A stretch of 64,000 nt of DNA from Cyclina sinensis (lineage: Eukaryota; Mollusca; Bivalvia; Venerida; Veneridae), in the NCBI GenBank assembly GCA_012932295.1, contig JAAONU010000002.1:16219388-16283387 (forward strand), in the 5' to 3' direction. Both the position numbers and the translations under genes were made by a program. The notes under the pieces were generated by a model, which saw only the letters and a list, made by a program, of their open reading frames with translations, was not told the DNA's origin and ran no database searches. This document shows positions 27,901-39,900 of the stretch, piece by piece. Within the stretch, counting starts at the first letter, position 1, and each line of letters starts with the position of its first letter.

Positions 27901-30900
27901 GAACTAACACTGGCAGAACATATTGATTTCGGTTTTACTGGAAATAGGCGTCATTTCTCAGTGGTATTAATAATTAAGACTTTTAAATGTATGACTTGTC
28001 GTTTCAAAGGCACTTCATCATTTGATGATAAGTCATAAGGATGAAAACATGCTTTTTAATAAAAGGACTATAGTTACCTGCATATCACTCAGATGGGTAT
28101 CATTGTCTTAAAATTGTTACAGAATGGCAATCTTCCCTTTCCTGTACCAAATTGAAATAAAAAAACACAAAAAAATGCCTACTTTATTGGTATGGCCATA
28201 TTACCAATTTTTGTAGAATTCCGATGATCCATTTTCGAATGAGTGTTTTGTTGTTAAACATGTTTTCATTGATCTCCTCTGAGGATCATTTTCTTCAGAC
28301 TAAATCCGGGTTTCGAACTTGAACTAGACTGTTCAAAATACCCGAAGACTAAATTGCAATATTAGCTCGAAAGTAACTCACATTTTTTTCAATACCCTGA
28401 GCTGTTGACATAGATATTTCTGATTTTCAATGTATTGACGAAGATTCAAACACGTTCGTGATATCACAAAAACAAACAAAGCAAGTGTTATCAAATTTGG
28501 GAAAAACATACTGCCACTAGTATGTTAACAAGCTGATTATTCACGATGACGGGTGCCGAACACTGAATAAAACCTTTGGCCTAAAAAATCACATTTAGCA
28601 CCATGGTCTTGAGGATGTTTTCCAAATAGTTTTTTATAAGTATATTTGACTTCAAATTACATTCTAAAACGTAGCTTTGTTGTCATTCAAATGCAACAAC
28701 GAACTCTACTGCTCAATTAAAACACTGATGTATTGTTATATATCTACAACAGAACTATCTTAAGGTTACACTTAATTTGACCGTACCTTTCTGTGCCAAA
28801 CAGATATAGATGAGTGTGCTAATTTCTCCGAGGTCTGTCATTCCAACGCTACATGTATTAACACTGAAGGCAGCTTTACTTGTGCCTGCAAACCTGGCTT
28901 TAGTGGGAATGGGACTTCCTGCACAGGTAACATTACACTAAATACAAGATAAATTGTACACTGATTTCTTTCATTTATCTTGTTATTCCGTAGCTTTGTT
29001 CTGGGTTGGCTTTTCAAAATCTACACACGATAATTATTTTGCTATTGAAATCAAGGAAAACGATATTCAGAAAAAATTGTTATGGAACTAAAGAGTTTAG
29101 GTTTTTATAAGTGAAAGCAAAAGTCGGAATACATGTACTGATTGCATATCCCTCCCTGGAAAGACTTTGAGGAAAAATGGAGAAATATATATTTCTGTAT
29201 GTATATTCTTTTGATAGCAATATTTTATGCTAAATGTACTGGTTCTTACAAAAACAAGTTCTTATCACTTAAAATATTAAATTGGAAACCTTATAAGCAA
29301 TATTGAAAAACAGATAAATTTATCTCATCATATAGTTCAGAGGTCAAATTCTTCATTTTTTCAATAAACTGTGGTTTGATTTGTCCAAAGGCTTATTTCA
29401 ATGGACCGATTTTTATGATAATTTCAAAGCATCTGACAGCGTTATATCAAATGATAAAGGGCTATTTGAAATGTTTTTACTTTAAATTAGGTTCTTTATT
29501 TTTAATTGCTTTTTAGATATGTTTTTTGTGTAAATGTTATCATCATATTTGACTTTACCTCAAAGATATTCAGGTTCTGACACAATTTGTAAAAATTCTC
29601 GCCTTATAGTACTGTCACTGTCAAATAAAGTGGATCAGATTTTAATGAAAAAAGCTTTTATTGCTTGTGGTGTTAAAGAAATAAAGACTTTTCAATAGAA
29701 AGTGTCAGAACATTATTTTTACCTTCTTAACATTTAATTCAGTTTGTACTCAAGGAAAATATGGCGACAACTGTAATAATACTTGTGGATGTGTTACAAA
29801 TAACACCGAGTCTTGTAACCATGTCAATGGAACATGCACATGCAAGGAAGGTTGGGAAGGAGAAGACTGCAGTCTAGACATATTTGAATGTACTGCACAT
29901 ACAGGAACGTGCCCAGAAAACTCGAGCTGTCGAAACACAAACGGTTCATATGTATGTGAATGTGATGCCGGGTATATAACAGTGAATGGAACATGTCAAG
30001 GTATACGTTGTATTCTTTCAAGAAAAATACTTTATCCTCAGTACTGCATATAGTATATAAATGATACAAGTATGTGTGCTAGAAATACTAATTTTTCTGT
30101 TAGGAAAATGTTTTCATACATATAATTGTATGAGCAAAACAGCAAAATATAGATCTGTATGAATACAATTTTAAGTTCCCTTTGATATGTGTTTTTTTCT
30201 AAAAGTACAGCTCCTTGCAATTACGTTATTCTGTGTATTTAAAACATTTAATTGGGAGAATTTAAGGGAATATTGAAAAAAAAAAATCATTTATCTGATG
30301 CGATAGAACAAGGGCATAATCTTCATTTTCTTATTTACTGTATTTCGATTTATCCAATATTCATTTTAATGAATTGTTTTCCAGATTAATTTAAACACTT
30401 TTAAAATCGATATAATTACAAAACTAAAGGCCTTGTAAGGATATTTTGCTTTAGGTGTGTTCTATATTCAGCATTTTGAGTCATTTCATTTGGGATAATG
30501 TTGTCATTTGTGACTTCGTCTCCAAGACATTCAGGTTAAGACATTTATTGTAATAATCCGGCCTCATAGTTCTGTCACTGTCAAAACATATTGGATTGTG
30601 TTTAACTGAAAATAAGCTTCATTCCTTAGTGGTGTTTAGAAAATTAAAACTTTAAACTGTATATCTAATCATTTTATACCACATATACAGATTTCTTTCT
30701 TTTTCCTTTCAGTAATTTTGTTCTGGTAAAGAATCCATTGCCAAAGGACAATGCCACCTTTCTATGAAATATTTTTTTTAAAATATTTTGCAAATATTTA
30801 TTTTTTTAGTATTTACATGCAACTAATATTTGCTATTGATAAAAATGAACACGATAGTCAGAAAAATAATGTTATGGAACTAAACATTTGTGATTTAATA

Positions 30901-33900
30901 AATGATAGTAATAGTTGGAACACAGGTACTTATTGCAATTCTCTTTCTGGAAAGATCTTGAGCAAAAAGGAGAAATAGATCTGTAGAGATTGCAACCTTT
31001 AAGACAATATTGGAAAACATACATTTATACATTTCAAAGATCAAAATATTTTTTTCTAAGTTTTTTTTTAAAAGAAATATCTAAAGGAATGGAATTGTTT
31101 TTGCTTATTAAGGATTTTGCCTAAATGCAGTTCTATACAATTAAGTAATTCTGTACAACAAACATATTAAATTGGTAAAGTTTAATGCAACATTGGAAAG
31201 CATAACCATTTATCTGATGCGATGAAACAAAGGTCAAAACCGTCATTTTCTAAATTAACTTTGGTTAGATTTCATTAAAGGTACATTTTTTATAAACCGA
31301 TTTCTAGATCAGTTTAAATGATTTTAACATCTGTATATTAATTTAGAGACGTCTGTAAAGATCGTTTTATTTATCTTCCGTATTTCAATATACATTTTTA
31401 GACATACCATTTGTGTTAATCTTATTTTTGTGACTTTACCTCCATGACATCTAGGTTTGGACATTTCTTGTAAAAATATGGCCTCATAAGACTTTCATTC
31501 GCATAACATATTGCTTTTAGGTTTTACTGAAAATGATCATCATTTTTTCGTAGTGCTGATAATTAAGATTTTTGTTTGCGTTCGTAGTCGTTTCAAAGTC
31601 ATTTTCAAATTACACTTTTAAGATTATCTTCTGCGTCTTCTGTCTAAATACTATTGAAATAAGATCGTGCTAATATCAGAACTATATTCCACTTGATTTG
31701 TTTGTACTTTTCTCTTCCGAACAGATATCGATGAATGTAATACTTACACTGACGACTGTCATTCCAACGCTACATGTATAAACATTGTAGGCCGCTTTAC
31801 TTGTGTCTGCAAAACTGGCTTTAGTGGGAATGGGACAACCTGTACAGGTAACATTAAACTAAATATAAATTACATTATAACTGTGAGTAACATGAAGCCA
31901 CATAAACTCATTTGTTCCTTTTATCTTGTCCTTCCGTAATTTTAATCAGGTAAAAAATCCATTGCAAAGAGGTCAATGACTTCTTGGCATGAAATTTGAA
32001 AATGTGTGTGTTGTTGTAAATATTTAATTTTCGGTATTTACACACGATGATTATTTTGCTATTGATACCAAGGAAACAATATTCAAAAACAAATGTTATG
32101 GAACTAAAGATTGTTGGTTAAATAAGTGATAGATAACGTTTGGACACATGTACTAATTGCAAATCCCTCCCTGGAAAGACCTTGACCAAAATAGAGAAAT
32201 GTAGATTTTTAGAACTATAAGTATATATTTTGATATGAATGTTTTATGCAAAATGAACAGCTTCTTTCAATTACAAAATTCTGTTCACTTAAAATACAAG
32301 TAAAACATTGGCAATATTGAAACACACATATATTTATCTGATAAAATACTTCAAAGGTCAGGTTCTTCATTTCTTCATTCGTGTTAATATTGTCATTTGT
32401 GACTTGACCGCCAAGAAATGTAGGTTAAGTCATTTATTGTAATAATCCGGCCTCATAGTACTATCACTGTCAAAACATATTGGATTGTATTTTACTGAAA
32501 ATAAACTTAATTCCTCAGTGATGTTTAGGAAATTAATACATTTCATTTGTGTTAATGTTGTCATTTGTGACTTCACCTCTAAGGCATTCAGGTTAAGACT
32601 TTTATTGTAATAATCCGGCCTCATAGTACTATCACTGTCAAAACATATTGGGTTGTATTTTACTGAAAATAAGCTTTATTCCTTAGCTGTATTTAGGAAA
32701 TGAAGACTGTAAACTATATTAATAATCATCTAAAAAGAACGTCCTGTTTTATGATGAAACACGTAATTTAAGTAAAACATGTTTTATACACAATAACTAT
32801 GATGGTTTCCGTATTACTGAAATGGGTATTATAGTTTATTAAAAATTTAGGAATGATTCAATCTTTTATTTGCTGTACCAAAATGAAAGAGCAAAAGCAT
32901 GAAGCGTATATTTCGTTTGAAACTGCGGTATTACCAACTAATGCAACCCCCAACGATCCGTAATAGAATATGTTTTCCGTTAATCCACATGTTTTTATTT
33001 CTGCAAAATGACACCCAGTTTCAAACTTAACCTAGAAGTCATTAAGATAAACATTTTGTTCAAGATACCAGACGACTAAATTGCAAAATTAACTCGAAAG
33101 TAACTCACATCTGTTCAATAACCTGAACTGTTGATATAGATTTTCGTGATTTTGAATGCATTGACATAGATTCAAACACGTTCGTGATATCAACAACACA
33201 AACAGTCTTAGCAAGTGTTATCAAGATTATGTAAAACATATTGCCGCTAGTAAATTTAACAAGCTGAATATTCAAGATGGCGGGTTTCAATCGCCGAATT
33301 AAATCTTTACCCCAAAAGTTCATATTGAGCACCGTGATATGGAGGTTGTTTTCCAAAATGACTTTTTATGAACATGTATGCCTTCAAGTAACATTGTAAG
33401 AATGCAGCTTTATTGTGATTCAAATGCATCAACGAACTCTACTGCTCACATAAAACAGTGATGTATTGTTAAACATCTACAGTAAAAGGAGCTTAAGTTT
33501 CAACTTGATTTGACTGTACATTTTTGTTCCCAACAGATATCGACGAGTGTGCTACTTACGCCGACGACTGCCATTCCAGCGCTACATGTATAAACACTGT
33601 AGGCAGCTTTACTTGTATCTGCAAAACTGGCTTTAGTGTGAATGGGACTACCTGTACAGGTAACATTAAACTTATTACCAATTGTATTTTAACTACAAGT
33701 AACTTGAAACCACATATACAGATTTCTTCGTTTTTTTTTCTTTCAGTAATTTTGTTTTGGTAAAGAATCCATTGCCAAAGGACAATGCCATCTTTGCATG
33801 AAATATTTTTTTTTAATGTTTTGCAAATATTTATTTTTTTAGTATTTACATGCGACTAATATTTGCTATTGATAAAAATGAACACGATAGTCAGAAAAAA

Positions 33901-36900
33901 ATGTTATGGAACTAAACATTAGTGGTCTAATAAATGATAGTTATAGTTGGAACATAGGTACTTACTGCAATTCTCTTTCTAGAAAGACATTTAGGTTTGG
34001 ACATTTCTTGTAAAAATATGGCCTCATAAGACTATCATTAACATAACATATTGCTTTTGATTTAACTGAAAACGAACATCATATCTTCGTACTGTTTATA
34101 ATTAAGATTTTTGTTTGTGTTAGTATTCGTTTCAAATTCACTTTTAAATTACCTTTTGCTTCTTCTGTCTAAATACTATTGAAATAAGATCGTGCTAATA
34201 TCAGAACTTTATAAAGGTTCCACTTCATTTGTTTGTACTTTTCTCTTCAAAAAAGATATCGATGAATGTGCCTCTTACATCGACGACTGCCATTCCAACG
34301 CTACATGTATAAACGCTGTAGGCAGCTTTACTTGTGTCTGCAAAACTGGCTTTAGTGGGAACGGGACTACCTGTACAGGTAACATTAAACAACCACAAGT
34401 AACTTTAAACCACATATACAGATGTCTTCCTCTTTCCCTTCAGTAATTTTGTTCTGGTAAAGAATCCATTGCCAAAGGACAATGCCTTCTTTGCATGAAA
34501 TAAATATTTATGTTTTTTTGCAAATATTTAATTGTTCTGTATTTACATGCGACTTATATTTGCTATTGATACAAAATATACACGATGTTTGGAAAAATGT
34601 TGTTATGGAACTAAACATTAGTGGATTAATAAATGATAGTAACAGTGTAACAGTGGGATCACAGGTACTTATTGATATTCTCTTTCTGGAAAGATCTTTA
34701 GGAAAATGGAAAAAATACAGATGTGTAGAGATGGCAATCTTAAAGGCAATATTGGATAGCATACATTTATACATAAATTTCAAAGGTCAAAATCTTTATT
34801 TTCTAAGTTTTCTAAGTTAGATCTAGAGAAATGGTATTGTTTTTGCTTATGAAGGATTTTTGCCTAAATACAATTCTATACAACAAAGTAATTCTGTACA
34901 ATAAACATATTAAATTGATAAAGTTTAAGACAATATTGGAAAGCATAATCATTTATCTGATAAGAGGAAACCAGGTCAGAATCGTCATTTTCTAAGTTAA
35001 CTTTTGTTAGATTTGTTTAAAGGTACATTTTATGATACACTTTCCAGATTAGTTTAAATGATTTTAACATCTGTATATTATTTACTTAGGGACCTTTATA
35101 AAGATAGTTGTGTTAGTAGTCGTTTCAAAGTCACTTTCAAATTACACTTTCAAGATCACCTTGTCCGTCTTCTGTCTTAATACTTTTAAAATAAGATCGT
35201 GGTTATATCAGAACTATATGGAGGTTCCATTTTATTTGTTTGTACTTTTCTCTTCCAAACAGATATCGATGAATGTGCTACTTACACGGACGACTGCCAT
35301 AACAACGCTACATGTATAAACACTGTAGGCAGCTTAACTTGTGTCTGCAAAACTGGCTTTAGTGGGAACGGGACTACCTGTACAGGTAACATTAAACTAA
35401 ATATAAATTACATTATAACTGCGAGTAACATGAACCCACATATACTCATTGGTTTCATTTATCTTGTCCTTCCGTAATTTTATTCAGGTAAGAGTCCGTT
35501 GCAAAACGGACAAAGACTTCTTGGCATAAAATTAATAAATGAGTATGTCTTTAACGAATATTTAATTTTCAGTATTTACGATGCTTATTTTGCTATTGAT
35601 ACCAAGGAAACAGTATTCAGGATCAACTGTTATGGAACTAAAGATTGTTGGTTTAATAAGTGATAGAAAACGTTGGAACACATGCACTATTACAAATCCC
35701 TCCCTCGAAAAACCGTGTCTAAAATAGAGAAATGTAGATCTTTATAACTAAAAGTATATATTTTTGTTACGAATGTTTTATGCTTAGTTTACAGCTTCTT
35801 TCAGTTAGAGAATTCTGTTCACTTAAAATATAAAATTGGCAATATTGTAAAACACATATATTTATCTGATAATATAGTTCAAATGCCAGGTTCTTCATTC
35901 CTTCATTAGTGTTAATGTTGTCATTTAAATTTGTGACTTCATCTCCAAGACATTTAGGTTAAGACAATTATTGTAATAATTTGATCTCATAGTAATTGCA
36001 CTTTTAAAGGATATTGGATTTTTTTTTTCAAATTTAGTTTCAATTCTTAGTAGTGTTTAGACAATTAATACATTTCATTTGTGTTAATATTGTCATTTGT
36101 GACTTTTTCTCCAAGACATTCAGGTTAAGACATTTATTGTTATGATCCGGCCTCATAGTCCTATCACTGTTAAAACATATTGGATTAGGTTTTACTGAAA
36201 ATAAGCTTCATTCCTTAGTGGTGTTTAGGAAATTAAGACTATAAACTGTAGAGTTAATCATTTCAAAGGAACGTCCTGTTTTTATGATGAAACACGTATA
36301 GTAAAACATGTTTTTAAATAAAAATAACTGTAATGATTTCCATATCATTGAAATGGATATTATAATTAAAAAAATTGAGGGATGATTCAATATTTTATTT
36401 TCTAGTACCAAAATGAAAGAGCAAAAGTATAAAGCGGCTAGTTTATTTGAAACTGTGGTATTACAAATTTATGCAAACCTCCGACGACCCATAATAGAAT
36501 GTGTCTTCCGTTCTTCAACATGTTTTTATTTCTGCAAAATAACACCAAATTTCGAACTAAACCTAGATGTCATTAAAATAAACATTCTGTTCCAGATACC
36601 AGAAGTCTAAACTGCAAAATTAGCTCGAAAGCAACTCATATCTTTTCAATAACCTGAGCTGCTCACATAGATTTTTTGTGATTTTGATTGTGTTCAAACA
36701 GATTCTAACACGTTCCTGATATCATCAACACAAACAGTCTTAGCAAGTGTTATCAAGATTGTGCAAAACATATTGCCGCTAGTATGTTCACAAGCTGACT
36801 ATTCAAGGTGTCGGGTGTCAATCGTCGAATAAGATCTTTGCCCCAAATGTTCACATTGAGAACCGTGATATTGAGGTTGTTTTCCAAAACGTCTTTTTAT

Positions 36901-39900
36901 GAACATGTATGCCTTCAAGTTACATTGTAAAAATGGAGATTTATTGTTATTCAACTGCAACAACCAACTCTACTGCTCAAGTAAAACAGTGATGTATTGT
37001 TATATATCTACAAGAAAAAGGAGCTTAAGTTACCACTTGATTTGACGGTACTTTTCTGTTCCAAACAGATATTGATGAATGTGCTACTTACACTGACGAC
37101 TGCCATTCCAACGCTACATGTATAAACACTGTAGGCAGCTTTACTTGTGTCTGCAAAACTGGCTTTAGTGGGAACGGGACTACCTGTACAGGTTTTATTA
37201 AACTAAATATAAATTGTATTTAACTACAAGTAACTTTAAACCACATAAAAAGATTTCTTCCTCTTTCCCTTCAGTAATTTTGTTCTGGTAAAGAATCCAT
37301 TGCCAAAGGACAATGCCTTCTTTGCATGAAAAAAATGTTTTTTTTCTTTTGCAAATATTTAATTTTTCAGTATTTATATGCGACTTATATTTGCTATTGA
37401 TACAAAATAAACACTATGTTCAGATAAAATTGTTATGGAACTAAACATTAGTGGTATTATAAATGATAGTAACAGTGGGAACACAGGTACTTATTGATAT
37501 TCACTTTCTGGAAAGATCTTTAGGAAAAAGGAAAAATATAGATGTGTAGAGATGGCAATCTTGAAGGCAATATTGGATAGCATACACATTATACATAAAT
37601 TTCAAAGGTCAAAATCTTTATTTTCTAAGTTTTCTAGGTTAGATCTAGAGAAATGGAATTGTTTTTGCTTATGAAGGATTTTTGCCTAAATACAGTTCTA
37701 TACAACTAATTCTGTACAACAAAAATATAAAATTGGTAAAGTTTAAGGCAATATTAGAAAGCATAACCATTTTTCTGATGCGAGGAAACAAATGTCAGAA
37801 GCGTCATTTTCTAAGTTAACTTTGGTTAGATTTCATTAACGGTATATATTTATGAACCGATTTTTAGATTAGTTTATATGATATTAACATCTGTATATTA
37901 ATAATTTAGGGACCATTATAAAGATAGTTCGCTTTTATTTATCTTCCGTATTTCAGTATATATTTTTGGACATTCCATTTCTGTAAATGTTATTTTTGTG
38001 ACTTTACCTCCAGGCATCTAGGTTTGGAATTTTGTTTTAAAATATGGCCTCATAAGACTATAACTGGCATAAGATAATGCTTTGGACTTTACTGCAAATA
38101 AGCACCATTTCTTCGTAGTACTGATAATAAAGATTTTTGTTTGCGTAAGTAGTAGTTTCAAAGTCATTTTCAAATTACACTTTTAAGATTATCTTCTGCG
38201 TCTTCTGTCTAAATATTATTAAAATAAGATAGTGCTAATTTCAAAACTATATAAAGGTTCCACTTTATTTTTCTGTACTTTTCTCTTCCGAACAGATATC
38301 GATGAATGTGCTACTTACACGGACGACTGTCATTCCAACGCTACATGTATAAACACTGTAGGCAGTTTTACTTGTGTCTGCAAAACTGGCTTTAGTGAGA
38401 ATGGGACTACCTGTACAGGTAACATTAAATCAAATATAAATTATTATATAACAACAAGTAACATGAAACCACATATACTCATTTGTTTCTTTTATCTTGT
38501 TCTTTCGTAATTTTATTCGGGTAAAAATCCATTGCAAAAAGGACAAAGACTTCTTGGCATGAAATTAAAAAATGTGTGTGTTTTAGGGAATATTTAATTT
38601 TCAGTATTTACACACGATGATTATTTTGCTATTGATACCAAGGAAACAATATTCAAGAACAAATGTTATGGAACTAAAGATTGTTGGTTAAGTAAGTGAT
38701 ATAAAACGTTGGAACACCTTTACTAATTGCAAATCTCTCGCTGGATAGACCTTGACCAAAATAGAGAAATGTAGATCTTTAGAACTATAAGTATATATTT
38801 TTGATATGAATGTTTTATGCTAAATGTACAGCTTCTTTCAATTACGAAATTTTGTTCACTTAAAATATAAATTGGCAATATTGAAACAAACATATATTTA
38901 TCTGATAATATAGTTCAAAGGTAAGGTTCTTCATTTCTTTATTCGTGTTAATATGACATTTGTGACTTCACCTCCAAGACATTCAGGTTAAGACATTTAT
39001 TGTAATAATCCGGCCGCACAGTGCTATCACTGTCAAAGGATATTGGAATGTGTTTTACTGAAAATAAGCTTCATTTCTTAGTAGTGTTTAGACAATTAAT
39101 ACATTTCACTTGTGTTAATGTTGTCATTTGTGACTTCATCTCCAAGACATTTAGGTTAAGACATTTTTGTAATAATCCGGCCTCAAAGTACTTTCAGGGT
39201 CAAAACATATTGGATCGTATTTTACTGAAATAAGCTTTATTCCTTAGTGGTGTTTAGGAAATTAATACTGGAAACTATAAAGCTAATCATTTTAAAGGAA
39301 CGTTCTGTTTTTATGATTAAACACATAAAGTAAAACATGTTTTATACAAAATAACTATTATGATTTTCTATCATTTAAATAGGTAGTATAGTTCATAAAA
39401 ATAGAGGGATGACTCGATCTTCTATTTCTAGTACCAAAATGAAAGAGCAAAAACATAAAGCACTTCGTTCGTTTGAAACTGCGGTATTGCCAATATATGC
39501 AAACCTCCTACAATCCATAATAGAATTTGTCTTCCATTCTTCAACATGTTTTTTCTGCAAAATGACACCCAGTTTCGATTTTATCCTAGATGTCATTAAA
39601 ATAAACATTCTGTTCAAGATACCAGAAGACTAAATTGCAAAATTAACTCGAAAATAACTCACATCTTTTCAATAAACGAAGCTGTTGACATAGATTTTCG
39701 TGATTTTAGATTGTTCAGACACAGATTCAAACACGTTCGTGATATCATCAACAAAACAGTCTTAGCAAGTGTTATCAAGATTGTGAAAACATATTGCCGC
39801 TAGTATGTTAACAAGCTGATGATTCAAGGTGGCGGGTGTCAATCGCCGAATAAAATCTTTGCCCCAAATGTTCACATTGAGCACCGTGATAATGAGGTTG

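Larger units (their letters stand above)
22969..34422 (+). repeat. Macrosatellite copy 3 (exons A3-I3)
   Basis: The A-C half matches copy 2 (offset 11432-11433, same ~101-bp deletion). The D-I half is more diverged (offset 11449-11455, a 17-bp insertion before D3 near 26965-26990, and several amino-acid changes). Introns carry the same modules as copy 1. Confidence 0.93.

Noticed and set aside
1..34422. Pure assembly duplication
   Set aside because: Not excluded, but scattered copy-specific substitutions, the ~101-bp deletion and the 17-bp insertion argue for real, distinct copies; long reads are decisive.
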